NCBI GenBank assembly: GCA_004282745.1
Contig: SHMT01000008.1
Coordinates: 51,909-115,908, forward strand
Reading direction: 5' to 3'
Length of the DNA: 64,000 bases
Source: Candidatus Scalindua sp. SCAELEC01
GTDB taxonomy: Bacteria > Planctomycetota > Brocadiia > Brocadiales > Scalinduaceae
Part shown: one piece after another, positions 25,375-34,962 of the stretch
Layout: each line of letters opens with the position of its first letter
Numbering within the stretch: the first letter of the stretch is position 1
Position numbers and translations under genes: made by a program
Notes under the pieces: generated by a model
Told to the model about the DNA's origin: nothing
The model's input: the letters and a program-made list of their open reading frames with translations, nothing else
Databases searched by the model: none

Positions 25375-25455
25375 TCTCACCAATTCAACTCCCCCTTTGA
25401 AGGGGGGGAGGTTTTGCCTTCAGGCGGAACCTGGGGGATGTCTTTCTCAATTCCC
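25375..25455. repeat. CCCCCTTTGAAGGGGG repeat (family 3), copy 1
   Basis: Contains TCCCCCTTTGAAGGGGG followed by a GGGGGATGTCTTTCTC block. The arrangement recurs at 42717-42775 (TCACCAATCC, palindrome, GGGGGATGTTCTTCACAATT). It sits between greA and the VWA gene and could act as a bidirectional terminator. Confidence 0.7.
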
Positions 25456-25469
25456 GCTACTTATATTGA

Positions 25470-26483
25470 TCAGAGCAACAGGAATAGTACCAAAAAGAGT
25501 AACGCTCCCCCCAAAAAATGTTGGGAAACATCCTTCACCACATTCCTCTTCTTTACGCCTATTATTTTCTTATGTCTCTCTACCAATCCAAGAAAAATCT
25601 CTTTTAGCTCTTCACCACTTTCATCATGGATGTATTGGCCACCCGTTAATTTTGCAATCTCCTTTAACAAGGTTGGATCAGGCCGTGTTTTAATAATTTC
25701 TCCATCCATATCAAGCTCATAGTCTACCGTTCTCCCATATTTATCCTTCTTTGGAATTGATGAGAATTCGTGAGTATCTCCCACACCAATGAGATAAACA
25801 GAGATATCCTTCCTCTCCATTAACATTCGTACCGCCTCACCCACCTGACTTCGAACGGCCAATCGCTCTTCCCCATCCGTAAGGAAGATCAGGATCTTTT
25901 CTCTCTCCTCTACCTTACTAAAAGATGATATCGCAACTAAAAGTGCATTTCCAACGTTTGTACCATAGGGGATGAAGCGTGCATAATTCTCGTTAACCAT
26001 ATGCAATATACGCAGAAAAATCTTATCATAGTCAGTGGTTAAATAGGGAAGCATCGCATACGCACGCCCTGCAAACACCACCAACCCCACATAATCGTTT
26101 TCCAACTCCCTTAATAAATTTTCAATCTCTATCTTTGCCCTTTGCAGTCTATTCGGTTTGACATCTTCCGCTAACATACTCAAGGATACATCAATAACAA
26201 ACACAAGCTCCAGCCCTTCTGTTTCGTAGTACTCTTCAGTAGTCTGCCACTTTGGAATTAACAGCACTAAGCCGAGGCAGCATAAGGCACAACTAACCGC
26301 TCCCCCTTTACATACGTTACGTAGGGTACGGGGAATCTTACTAAACGTTTCCAGCATACCCAACCTGCCAAAACCCTTCAACCAACTTCGTTTCCTTATT
26401 GACGAATAGACATAAAAAAGGAAAACAGCTATGGCTGCAACATATATATAGGCCTTATACTGTTCGTATGAAAAGAAAAGCAT
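25470..26483 (-). CDS. BatA/BatB-like von Willebrand factor A membrane protein
   Basis: 337 aa. N-terminal membrane helices are followed by a VWA domain with an intact metal site, DVSLSM (DxSxS), T in the GTNVG stretch, and TDGEE. A C-terminal hydrophobic segment closes the protein. This is the BatB-like architecture, paralogous to the VWA gene at 36167-37189 in the MoxR operon, but it lies alone here. Bat proteins are linked to stress tolerance and to MoxR-assisted assembly, but the exact function is unknown. Confidence 0.85.
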   Translation of the reverse strand: MLFFSYEQYKAYIYVAAIAVFLFYVYSSIRKRSWLKGFGRLGMLETFSKIPRTLRNVCKGGAVSCALCCLGLVLLIPKWQTTEEYYETEGLELVFVIDVSLSMLAEDVKPNRLQRAKIEIENLLRELENDYVGLVVFAGRAYAMLPYLTTDYDKIFLRILHMVNENYARFIPYGTNVGNALLVAISSFSKVEEREKILIFLTDGEERLAVRSQVGEAVRMLMERKDISVYLIGVGDTHEFSSIPKKDKYGRTVDYELDMDGEIIKTRPDPTLLKEIAKLTGGQYIHDESGEELKEIFLGLVERHKKIIGVKKRNVVKDVSQHFLGGALLFLVLFLLL

Positions 26484-26829
26484 CTTTTATCTAAAACCAC
26501 AACCTTTCTGAAGCCTGAAGGTACCTACGTGACTGTTTACAGCGAGATTATATAGTATTGGTGAGGAATGTTTCAACAGTTTTGTTAACAATCTTACCAA
26601 ATTTTACTTTTTCAATTTTGTCAATCCAACCAAAAGCTTAATCGCCTTGGATATCGGATAAACAGTGATCTTTTCGCTTACGGGCAAATTTTTTCCTCCG
26701 GAATAGACGATAATGGTTTTAGAAATTTCTGGGCCGGAGTTTACTTGAAATTTTGATTTTCGATTAAACGAATACAGATGGTGGATCGGTGTGTTCAACA
26801 TGCCGACATTAGGGTTCAGGAAAATCTGC

Positions 26830-26880
26830 TTGACAGAGAAAATAAATAAGACTAGAGTGATTAAACAAACGTTTAGTTAA
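26830..26880 (+). promoter_or_regulatory. Promoter and operator of the TetR-RND operon
   Basis: TTGACA (26830-26835), 17-bp spacer and TAGAGT (26853-26858). Immediately downstream is an imperfect palindrome, 26861-26880, with core AAACGTTT and TTAA ends, placed at the expected start of transcription. This is the usual form of a TetR/AcrR operator, so autoregulation is likely. The rest of 26484-26829 has no supported gene. Confidence 0.72.
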
Positions 26881-26935
26881 TTAGATATTACTATTAAAGT
26901 CTGAATTATTTGAAAAACGTACAAGGAGTTAGAAG

Positions 26936-27556
26936 GTGGCGGATAAAAAAAGTAAGAAGATCAAAAAAAATAGTAAGGAAATTATCCTTATGTCTGCCAA
27001 AGTACTGTTTGCAAAGCAGGGTTTTGAATTGACCACGGTAAGGGAAATCGCCGGGAAAGCTGGTATTAATGTTGCAATGGTCTATTATTACTTCAACACC
27101 AAGGAAGAACTCCATCAGAATATTATTGATGATGCTTTCAAAAGTTTTTTCCTGTCCCTGAAGGAAGGAGTTGGTCAAGGAAAAGGACCGAAAGAGAAAA
27201 TATACGATGTCATAAAGGTATATATTACCTTCCTTCACCACCATAAGGACCTGCACCGGATTATTCTGAGAGAGACGATATCACAATCAAAGCACATTGA
27301 TATGATTGTAAAAAAATATATTTCAAGAAATTTCGACCTTGTACATAGCATAATCAAGGAGGGAGTACAGAAAGGGGCCTTCAGGGAGCACGACACAACG
27401 CTTTCAACATTCAGCTTGATAGGTATGATCCTCTACTATTTTACCTATGAACCCATATTTACCAGACTGATCTCACCGGAGAAAAGGAAAAAATCTATTA
27501 CTGAATTTCTTCCCGACCATATCTTTAACTTGTTTATGGAAGGAGTAAACGGTTGA
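26936..27556 (+). CDS. TetR/AcrR-family repressor
   Basis: 206 aa, GTG start with GGAG 9 nt upstream. The N-terminal helix-turn-helix is typical: TTVREIAGKAGINVAMVYYYFNTKEEL. The C-terminal ligand domain is unlike those recognised by eye. It leads an operon with an RND efflux system, and a TetR-type palindrome sits at its own promoter, so it probably represses its own operon until a drug or toxic metabolite binds. Confidence 0.92.
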   Translation: MADKKSKKIKKNSKEIILMSAKVLFAKQGFELTTVREIAGKAGINVAMVYYYFNTKEELHQNIIDDAFKSFFLSLKEGVGQGKGPKEKIYDVIKVYITFLHHHKDLHRIILRETISQSKHIDMIVKKYISRNFDLVHSIIKEGVQKGAFREHDTTLSTFSLIGMILYYFTYEPIFTRLISPEKRKKSITEFLPDHIFNLFMEGVNG

Positions 27557-27621
27557 AACAATTCATAAAAAATATTTCATGTTGTGTAAATTTTCACCGG
27601 GATAACGTCGGGGAGGCATTC

Positions 27622-28770
27622 ATGCTGAGAGCTTTCATTAGCAAGACGTCGATTGCACTGTCAGTGATAACCTGCACAATTCTCTTCGCAACTGTCACCT
27701 TCGCTCAGGAACAGATTCCTAAAGTAAGAGTCAAACCGGTAGAATTTAAAAATGCCGAAATACGTCGTATTGTTACCGGAAGCCTGCGCGCTTACCAACG
27801 CTCAGATGTTGCAAGCCAGGAGTCAGGTCTTGTTATCACTGCTGAGAGGAGAGAGGGACAGGTAGTAAAAAAGGGTGATATATTGGCAGAGCTCGATGCC
27901 CGCAGGCTCAAGCTTGAGGTTGAGCAGGCAGAACATGACGTTCAAATAAAACTAGCCACCATCGAACAGCGAAAAGCCGAGCTTGCAACCTACCAGGAGG
28001 AATTAAACCGGAGAACTAAATCACAGGAATTGGCGGCAGGAGCAGTAAGCAAAGAGGATATTCGACGCGCAAAAATGGTCCTTGCCGTTGCAGAATCAGC
28101 GCAAATAACTGCGGAAAGTGATTATGAACTTGCCTGCGCGCGACTTTCTCTCCTTAAGGTCAGACTGGATGATACCGTGATACGCGCGCCCTTTAACGGA
28201 AATATTGTCAGAAAACATGCGGAAACAGGCGAGTGGATTAGTCCAGGCAGTCCCATCGTTACGCTAATTTCAAGCGGTGTTATTGAAGCCTTCTTCGATG
28301 TGTCTGAGGATTTTTCAATGCAACGGCTTCGATCATTAAAAACAATTACCGTTAATTTGAAAGAACAGAATATTCACGTTGAATCAGAGAATATCAGAGT
28401 CGTTCCGGATGTTGACCCCCGTTCAAGACGTTACATTCTGATAGCCGTGCTGAAATTGAAAGAACACTTTCTAACTCCGGGGATGAGCGTAACCGCCACA
28501 ATTCCAACAAATGAAAAGGGTGATTACCTGGTTATTCCCACCGACTCTGTTATGAGGGATTCGGGAGGCGAGTTTGCGTACAAGATAGGCAGGGAACGCG
28601 ATGGAAATTCTATCGCCGTTCCTGTTTCTCTACGCGTGCATTTTGCAATAGATGATGGCCTCTGTATTGAATCAAGCGATCTCAGGGAGGGCGACCTGAT
28701 TGTAGTGGAAGGCAACGAACGTTTGCGTCCCCTGTCGCCTGTGATCATCTTAAAATCGGATAAATCATGA
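27622..28770 (+). CDS. RND efflux periplasmic adaptor (membrane fusion protein)
   Basis: 382 aa from the ATG preceded by GGGGAGG. An upstream in-frame TTG start is less likely. Signal peptide, then a split lipoyl domain (VASQESGLV...VKKGDILAELD and later VIRAPFNGNIV...TGEWISPG), an alpha-helical hairpin between them, and a beta-barrel domain. It overlaps the pump gene by 4 nt (ATGA), so synthesis is coupled. It connects the inner-membrane pump and the outer channel. Confidence 0.92.
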   Translation: MLRAFISKTSIALSVITCTILFATVTFAQEQIPKVRVKPVEFKNAEIRRIVTGSLRAYQRSDVASQESGLVITAERREGQVVKKGDILAELDARRLKLEVEQAEHDVQIKLATIEQRKAELATYQEELNRRTKSQELAAGAVSKEDIRRAKMVLAVAESAQITAESDYELACARLSLLKVRLDDTVIRAPFNGNIVRKHAETGEWISPGSPIVTLISSGVIEAFFDVSEDFSMQRLRSLKTITVNLKEQNIHVESENIRVVPDVDPRSRRYILIAVLKLKEHFLTPGMSVTATIPTNEKGDYLVIPTDSVMRDSGGEFAYKIGRERDGNSIAVPVSLRVHFAIDDGLCIESSDLREGDLIVVEGNERLRPLSPVIILKSDKS

Positions 28771-31700
28771 ATCTTATTAAAAAAGCAATTGAACAACCGA
28801 TTACCGTTGCCGTTGGTATTATACTGATAATCATTGCGGGTATTATTGCGATTACAAGAGTTCCTGTTCAGATGACTCCGGAAGTGGAGGATACCGTCAT
28901 TGCAGTCACTACCCGCTGGGAGAACGCAAGTCCCCAGGAGGTCGAATCGGAGATCATTGATGATCAGGAGGAAAAACTCCAGGGATTGTCAAATTTGCGG
29001 AGTATGAGCAGTCTCAGTCAACGGGGACAGGGACAAATTCGTCTGGAGTTCGCGACAGGCGTTGACAAAGACGCTGCCCTACGTGAGGTAAGTGACAAGT
29101 TACGAGAGGTTCCCGATTATCCGGAGGACGTTCTTGAACCTGTTATTGATGACACAGATCCTGAAAGCAACGACTACATCGCATGGTTTCTGATTAGAAC
29201 CCCTGACCCTGATTTTGATATACAATCCCTGCAGGATTTTATTGAAGACAGGGTACAGCCCATCCTGGACAGAGTACCCGGACTCTCAGAAAGCAATGTT
29301 CTGGGGGGAAGAGAACGGGAAACCCAGATTCACTTTGATCCGGTGTTGATGGCTCAACGGCGGATAACCGTTCCGGACTTTATTCGCACGATACAGGCGA
29401 CAAATTTCAACTTTTCAGCAGGCGCCATGGCGCAAGGTAAATTGGATATCCGTGTTCGCGCCCTGGGCAGGTTCAGTTCACCTGATCAGATTCTCGATAC
29501 GATAATAAGACAGGATGAATCGGGGCCGGTTTACGTGCGGGATGTTGCGACGGTAGAAGAAACGCTTAAAGAGGAGACAGGTTTTATCCGGTCCAACGGG
29601 CAAAATGTACTGGCTATGAATTTCCAGAAAGAGCCGGGCGCCAACGTGATAGAGGTAATGGAAAAGCTGAAAGAAGAGGCAGGAAGGGTGAGAGCTGAAG
29701 GCGGAATTCTGGACAGCTATGCAAAAGCGCATGGAATTAAAGGCGGGTTAGAGTTCTTTCAAGTCTACGATCAAACCGATTACATCAATCAAGCGCTTGC
29801 TCTTGTCAAAAACAATATTGTTTTTGGCGGAATACTTGCCGTAATTGTCCTGATCACCTTCCTGAGGTCTCTTCGATCGATTGGCATTATCGCCATCGCA
29901 ATTCCCATTTCAATAGTTGGCACCATTGTAATTATGGTAGCTCTGGGCCGCAGTGTTAATGTTATAAGTCTGGCGGGAATGGCCTTTGCCGTCGGGATGG
30001 TTGTCGATAACTCTATCGTTGTGCTGGAGAACATCTACCGGCATATGGAAATGGGAAAACCGAAAATCAACGCTGCGCTGGACGGCGCGGTGGAGGTCAG
30101 CGGCGCTGTATTGGCGTCTACGCTTACAACCCTGCTGGTATTTATCCCCATCCTTTTAATCCAGGAAGCCTCAGGACAGCTTCTGCGAGACATTGCATTA
30201 GCCATTATTGCAGCGGTAGGGCTCAGCTACATAGTGTCAATTACCGTGGTACCAAGCGGCGCAGCGCTGTTTTTGAACGTGAATGGCAAAAAACGACTGA
30301 AACAGGAAAAAATACAGAGCGGAAAAACGACGGACGTCTCAACAGGAAAACTTGCGGGGATTATTCACCCTTTCAGGACCGCCCACTACTATCTCTCTCA
30401 TTTTCCCCAATATCTGTACAGACTGGTATATTGGTTGAACGGAAGCATGATAAGAAGGGGTTTGATTATTTCTGTTTTCATCATTACGACTTTTCTGGGA
30501 ATCATTGTAACGATACCCCCGATTGATTATTTGCCTTACGGAAACAGAAATTTAACCTTCGGGCTTATGATACCGCCTCCAGGATATAATGTAACACAAC
30601 TCAAAGAACTTGGTAAGCGTGTCGAAAAAAAAATACGCCCTTTTTGGGAAGCGAACGAAAATCCGAATGGCATGGACAATCACCTGTATGAAGTGCCCTC
30701 AGATACGTCTCCAAATTCTCCCCTCATCACCCCTCCGCCGATCAAGCATTACTTCCAGGGGGGAGGAAGAAACGGAGCGACCCTTTTTCACGGGTGTATC
30801 AGCGCTGATCCCAGACGTGTCACGGATCTGGTAGCACTATTTAAGACATCGACAACACAGGAGACGCTTCCGGGTGTATACTCCTTTGCGTTTCAAAGTC
30901 CGTTATTCCGTATTGGCGGCAGAACGGGAGGCGCTGTAAAGATTGATCTGACCGGCTTTGATCAGGAAGACATCAGTCAGTCCGCGTCAGCTTTGTATGG
31001 GACATTGGTTCAGGAGTACGGATCTACTGCCGTTCGTCCGGATCCGGCAAATTTTAATGTGCTGGCGCCAGAGCTGCAGATAATACCTGATCTTGACCGG
31101 TTGACAGACCTTAATCTGACCACTGAAGATCTTGGCCTGACAGTTCAGGCAAACGGCGACGGAGTGCTTTTTCGTAAAGATTATCACCTTGGCGGAGATA
31201 TCATTGATTTAAAATTGATTTCCAGGGATGCGGTCGGCCAGACCACGATTACAAATTTTGGCGATGCGAAAATGGCTACTTCTGACGGGGTTATCATGGG
31301 ACTGAACACGGTATCAGATTTTAAATGGGTAAGGGAGCCAGAAGAAATCAAGCGGGTAGACCGGCAGAGAGCCGTAACGCTGGAGTTTACCCCGCCGAAA
31401 GGGCTGCCGCTTCAGAAGGCAATCAACGGGATAAACCAGAAGGTTTCTGAATTAAAGCAGACAAATGCTATTCTGCCCGGTGTAGAGATTCAACTGGCCG
31501 GTTCCGCAAGCAAGTTGACCGAAGTGAAGGAGGCGCTACTTGGAGACGGAAGCGTGCTGGGTACGCTGACAAGCGCGTTATTTCTCTCAATAGTGATTGT
31601 ATACTTGCTCATGTGTATTTTATTCCAGAGCTGGATATATCCATTCGTCATTATGTTCAGTGTTCCGTTAGCCACTCTTGGCGGATTCCTGGGCTTAGCG

Positions 31701-33542
31701 CTGGTTCACTACTGGAGCGTAGTTAACCGCTACATGCCGGCACAAAATCTGGATGTTCTCACGATTATCGGATTCGTCATCCTGGCAGGTGTTGTTGTCA
31801 ACAATGCGATCTTAATTGTTGCCCAGACATTGAACTTATTACGATATGACAGGGAACTGGAACCGAACAAGGCGATTTCAATGGCGGTTGAAAGCCGTGT
31901 CCGCCCCATCTTCATGAGTATGTTAACTTCGGTGGGCGGCATGCTGCCATTGGTTTTAATGCCAGGTTCAGGAGCAGAACTTTACCGCGGTCTGGGAGCT
32001 GTTGTGGTGGGAGGGTTGTTTGTTTCCACTATTTTTACCTTGATCTTTGTTCCGGTTCTGTTAGGCCTGGTGTTTGATCTGAAAGGCAAATTACGATCGA
32101 TAACACGTATTCAGCACGTCATGGGGGCATTGCTGCTCATATTCGTTTTCAGCGGCTGTGCGGTGGGAAAAAATTACATTCAACCTCACACTATGGTGAG
32201 TGAGGATTGGCAGACCGGCCTGGAACGCGGATTGGTCTCAAAGCACTCTGAACTGAAACAGTGGTGGACAAGTTTTGAAGACACGCAACTAAATGAATTG
32301 ATAGGAGATGTGGTTGACGGAAATTACGATATAAAAATCGCGGTTGCCAGAGTAAGAGAGGCACGAGCCCGGCGTGGCGTCGCCATCGCTAATCTGTTTC
32401 CGTTAATTGATGCGTTAGGGTCGTACTCAAAAAGCAGAAATTCAGAGACTACAGATACAGGCATTAAGAATGTCTCTTTTAACAAGAGACAAACGGTTCC
32501 CATAGAGATCTATTCTACCGGATTCGATTCCTCGTGGGAACTTGATATATTTGGAGGCGTAAGACGTTCCGTTGAAGCGGCCTCTGCGGAAGTGGACGCG
32601 ATCCATGCCGAGCTGCACGATATTATGGTAACCCTGCTTTCGGAGCTTGCGGTAAATTATATAGAGTTAAGAAACATTCAGAATCGTTTAGGGATTGCCA
32701 AGGCCAATGTCAATATCCAGGAAGAGACCTTGAAACTGACAAGGGCGAGGTTTGATTCGGGGCTTACGGATGAACTTGATATCGCGCAGGCTGAAACAAA
32801 TCTGGAAAACACACGCGCAGAAATCCCTGCTCTTGAGGAACAACAGAATCAGGCATTAAATCGGATAGCCGTCTTAACGGGAAAACAACCAGGGACGTTA
32901 CAGGCGCAATTATCCCGGGTGAAGCCAATTCCGGTGCCACCAAATGACGTTGCGATTGGCCTGCCTGCCGCACTTTTGCTAAGAAGGCCTGATATCCGTG
33001 TGGCTGAACGAGTTTTAGCAGCGGAAACGGCTCGTATTGGAGTGGCTGAATCTGATCTCTATCCAAAGTTCTTTCTCAAAAATTCCTTTGGATTTAGCGC
33101 GTCTAATGGAGGAGATGTCTTTAAACCGGGGAGTCAGACCTTCGGAGTTGGCCCGTCAGTGACATGGCGTTTATTCTCTTCCGGTCAAATTAGAAATAAC
33201 ATTAAGGCTCAAAATGAGCGGGAAAAGCAGGCCCTCTATCGTTTCCACAATACAGTTCTTTCTGCCCTGGAAGAGGTTGAAAATGCCATTATCTCATATT
33301 CTCGTGAAATGAACCGAAGATATATTCTTCAAAGAGCGGTTCAGGCCGCCGAAAAAACGGTAAAACTGGCAAAGATTCAGTACACAAACGGGTTGACCGA
33401 TTTTAACAACCTCTTGCTTGCGGAACGATCTTTATTTATCTCTCAGGATCAGCTTTCCATTAGCGAAGCACGGGTAAGCAAGAACCTTATCTCATTGTAT
33501 AAGGCGCTAGGCGGTGGCTGGGACTTAGACCGCCAGGGATGA
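28767..33542 (+). CDS. RND efflux pump fused to outer-membrane channel
   Basis: A single 1591-aa frame. Residues 1 to ~1118 are an RND pump: first helix near 15-30, TM4 with GMVVDNSIVVLENIYRH and the usual second half ending in LGLVFDLKG. Residues 1119-1591 form a complete NodT/OprM-type outer-membrane factor, starting MGALLLIFVFSGC, a lipoprotein-type signal with a lipobox-like FSGC (Cys at 1131), then two efflux repeats (RRPDIRVAERVLAAETARIGVAES and the later coiled parts). No stop codon and no ribosome-binding site separates the two. Such modules are normally adjacent genes. Cleavage at the internal signal could release the channel. Substrate unknown. Confidence 0.9.
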   Translation: MNLIKKAIEQPITVAVGIILIIIAGIIAITRVPVQMTPEVEDTVIAVTTRWENASPQEVESEIIDDQEEKLQGLSNLRSMSSLSQRGQGQIRLEFATGVDKDAALREVSDKLREVPDYPEDVLEPVIDDTDPESNDYIAWFLIRTPDPDFDIQSLQDFIEDRVQPILDRVPGLSESNVLGGRERETQIHFDPVLMAQRRITVPDFIRTIQATNFNFSAGAMAQGKLDIRVRALGRFSSPDQILDTIIRQDESGPVYVRDVATVEETLKEETGFIRSNGQNVLAMNFQKEPGANVIEVMEKLKEEAGRVRAEGGILDSYAKAHGIKGGLEFFQVYDQTDYINQALALVKNNIVFGGILAVIVLITFLRSLRSIGIIAIAIPISIVGTIVIMVALGRSVNVISLAGMAFAVGMVVDNSIVVLENIYRHMEMGKPKINAALDGAVEVSGAVLASTLTTLLVFIPILLIQEASGQLLRDIALAIIAAVGLSYIVSITVVPSGAALFLNVNGKKRLKQEKIQSGKTTDVSTGKLAGIIHPFRTAHYYLSHFPQYLYRLVYWLNGSMIRRGLIISVFIITTFLGIIVTIPPIDYLPYGNRNLTFGLMIPPPGYNVTQLKELGKRVEKKIRPFWEANENPNGMDNHLYEVPSDTSPNSPLITPPPIKHYFQGGGRNGATLFHGCISADPRRVTDLVALFKTSTTQETLPGVYSFAFQSPLFRIGGRTGGAVKIDLTGFDQEDISQSASALYGTLVQEYGSTAVRPDPANFNVLAPELQIIPDLDRLTDLNLTTEDLGLTVQANGDGVLFRKDYHLGGDIIDLKLISRDAVGQTTITNFGDAKMATSDGVIMGLNTVSDFKWVREPEEIKRVDRQRAVTLEFTPPKGLPLQKAINGINQKVSELKQTNAILPGVEIQLAGSASKLTEVKEALLGDGSVLGTLTSALFLSIVIVYLLMCILFQSWIYPFVIMFSVPLATLGGFLGLALVHYWSVVNRYMPAQNLDVLTIIGFVILAGVVVNNAILIVAQTLNLLRYDRELEPNKAISMAVESRVRPIFMSMLTSVGGMLPLVLMPGSGAELYRGLGAVVVGGLFVSTIFTLIFVPVLLGLVFDLKGKLRSITRIQHVMGALLLIFVFSGCAVGKNYIQPHTMVSEDWQTGLERGLVSKHSELKQWWTSFEDTQLNELIGDVVDGNYDIKIAVARVREARARRGVAIANLFPLIDALGSYSKSRNSETTDTGIKNVSFNKRQTVPIEIYSTGFDSSWELDIFGGVRRSVEAASAEVDAIHAELHDIMVTLLSELAVNYIELRNIQNRLGIAKANVNIQEETLKLTRARFDSGLTDELDIAQAETNLENTRAEIPALEEQQNQALNRIAVLTGKQPGTLQAQLSRVKPIPVPPNDVAIGLPAALLLRRPDIRVAERVLAAETARIGVAESDLYPKFFLKNSFGFSASNGGDVFKPGSQTFGVGPSVTWRLFSSGQIRNNIKAQNEREKQALYRFHNTVLSALEEVENAIISYSREMNRRYILQRAVQAAEKTVKLAKIQYTNGLTDFNNLLLAERSLFISQDQLSISEARVSKNLISLYKALGGGWDLDRQG

Positions 33543-33591
33543 TTACTTATGGAGAGCTTGAAGAGTCGTCCCTCGCATCTTGGCAGGTTCT

Positions 33592-33632
33592 CAGGGTGCA
33601 GAAAAAAATAACTTGTTGTTCTTTCCTGGGCC
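33592..33632. repeat. Family 2 terminal-repeat remnant (internal deletion)
   Basis: AGGGTGCAGAAAAAAATAAC joined to TTGTTGTTCTTTCCTGGGCC. These are the left and right ends of the 189-bp element at 41252-41440 with the interior removed. Confidence 0.7.
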
Positions 33633-33642
33633 ATTAACTAAC

Positions 33643-33791
33643 TAGTGTCTGAACGAAAACCCTGTGTTTGAATGAAAAGTGCCCAGGTACAAGGCGCGTA
33701 ACAATATCGTAACCGGAACGTACAATTGTACTTGAGGATTTCGAAATTGTTGCAGCAACGTAGTAGATGGGTAGTTTTCGTTCAAACACTA
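33643..33791 (+). repeat. Covarying hairpin repeat (family 1), copy C
   Basis: 149 bp with ends TAGTGTCTGAACGAAAAC / GTTTTCGTTCAAACACTA. A second, tandem arm, TGTGTTTGAATGAAAAGT, follows the left end. Boxes GCCCAGGTACAAGGCGCGTA and CAACGTAGTAGATGGG are present. Inner arms: GTAACAAT / ATTGTTGC. It ends 1 nt from the vapC stop codon (33793-33795). Confidence 0.88.
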
Positions 33792-33792
33792 A

Positions 33793-34188
33793 CTATACTT
33801 TATAAAGCGCCAAGCCTTGAATCAGATTGAAATGCTTGTCCTCAGTCAGGATAGAGAGGTTGTTTTGGATTGCGATAGCGGAGATGAGGATGTCTGAAAA
33901 TGGCAGCGTCAGCCCCTTTTTTCTCAAGGCAGAGGAGAGATAGCCTGCTTTTAGCCAGAGACGCTCAGTCATTTCAACATAATGAAGAGCCATGATAGAA
34001 TCGAGTATTTTACTCCTCTCTTTGTCTGATCTAACGCCCTGAGTAAGTTCGTAAAGGACAGGCCCGCAGATAAAAACTTCATTTTCAATCAGTAGCCTTT
34101 CAACTACTTGCCCAAAGTCAGAAGGAGATTTTGGTCTGAAGTAATCAATCCATGCACATGTGTCAGGCAAAACGGCGCTACTTTTCAA
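33793..34188 (-). CDS. vapC: PIN-domain ribonuclease toxin
   Basis: 131 aa. Acidic residues of the PIN active site are visible: Asp in LPDTCAWIDYF near the N-terminus, Glu in LYELTQGVRS, and Asp in LPFSDILISAIAI. It overlaps the vapB antitoxin gene by 11 nt. Probably a VapBC-type toxin-antitoxin pair that cleaves RNA when the antitoxin is lost. A repeat element begins 1 nt beyond the stop. Confidence 0.9.
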   Translation of the reverse strand: MKSSAVLPDTCAWIDYFRPKSPSDFGQVVERLLIENEVFICGPVLYELTQGVRSDKERSKILDSIMALHYVEMTERLWLKAGYLSSALRKKGLTLPFSDILISAIAIQNNLSILTEDKHFNLIQGLALYKV

Positions 34189-34411
34189 TAGCCTTTTCCC
34201 TCTCCTTCTGTGCGGTCAACTCCCGCTCTTCCTCTTTTTTCCAATCATAATCTATCTGTACCTTGCCTTTCAGTGAAAGAAGGGCTTCAAGCTTTTCCTT
34301 ACGAAGGTACTCTTCCATGGCTCTAACTATAGCCTTTGTTTTTGACTTTTCCCCCGTAATTCTCTGCACTTCTGACACAAGCTTGTCTGGTATGTTTAAT
34401 GTCGCACGCAT
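34178..34411 (-). CDS. vapB: VapB-type antitoxin
   Basis: 77 aa, ATG at 34411 with AAGGTGA upstream. The N-terminal region RATLNIPDKLVSEVQRITGEKSKTKAIVRAMEEYL is the DNA-binding ribbon-helix-helix region, followed by a charged C-terminus that should bind the toxin. Overlap with vapC gives coupled synthesis. Confidence 0.88.
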   Translation of the reverse strand: MRATLNIPDKLVSEVQRITGEKSKTKAIVRAMEEYLRKEKLEALLSLKGKVQIDYDWKKEEERELTAQKEREKAIEK

Positions 34412-34528
34412 GTTAATCACCTTTTTAATATGCTTTCATCTTATATTTAAAGACTCGACTTGTCAAGAAGTTGTTTTTTAATAGGAAAATAGGGGTCAAA
34501 AATAGGGTCCATTCTTGGCTACATACTT

Positions 34529-34837
34529 TCACGTATCCACCTTATTTAGGTTCAATCCTTTTTCTTTGGCGTATAAAGCAGCTTTGCGGTGGAGATCACG
34601 TACAGTACGTACGTTGAAGCTTCTACGAAAGGATTGATCTGGTTCAATACCTTCGTTTTGACAGAGCTTTAGATAATCCTCAACAGCTTCTTCAAAAGCG
34701 CGTTTTAAATTTTCTACCGTTGTACCTTCATAATTTACAAGGCTTCTAATATATTCAATCTTTCCAAAAAATACTTGATCTTCATCACTATAGTGCGCTG
34801 ATCCATGATATCCCTTATAATGAATCATGTCCTTCAT
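34529..34837 (-). CDS. hicB: HicB-like antitoxin
   Basis: 102 aa. The N-terminal part (MIHYKGYHGSAHYSDEDQVFFGKIEY) and the segment AFEEAVEDYLKLC match the RNase H-like HicB fold, and the C-terminus should bind DNA. GGAGG precedes the ATG by 7 nt. No HicA toxin gene is found next to it: the 34838-34962 upstream stretch has no start-to-stop frame with a HicA His motif. It looks like an orphan antitoxin. Confidence 0.75.
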   Translation of the reverse strand: MKDMIHYKGYHGSAHYSDEDQVFFGKIEYIRSLVNYEGTTVENLKRAFEEAVEDYLKLCQNEGIEPDQSFRRSFNVRTVRDLHRKAALYAKEKGLNLNKVDT

Positions 34838-34962
34838 ATCATATCCTCCGGTTCTAACACATCTAATTTCTGGTCTATGGCATATCGCTTTAAGACATTT
34901 TGGGGATGAGGTTTGGGGTGATAAACTCTAACACTACAGGTGACACAAATAACAGAGGCCGG

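Noticed and set aside
26604-26801. 65-codon minus-strand frame between the VWA gene and TetR
   Set aside because: No ribosome-binding site and no recognisable domain. It reads away from the promoter area and is probably chance.
34838-34962. HicA gene fragment upstream of hicB
   Set aside because: A short frame reading HPKPHPQNVLKRYAIDQKL has no start codon and no recognisable HicA His motif. The evidence is too weak to call.
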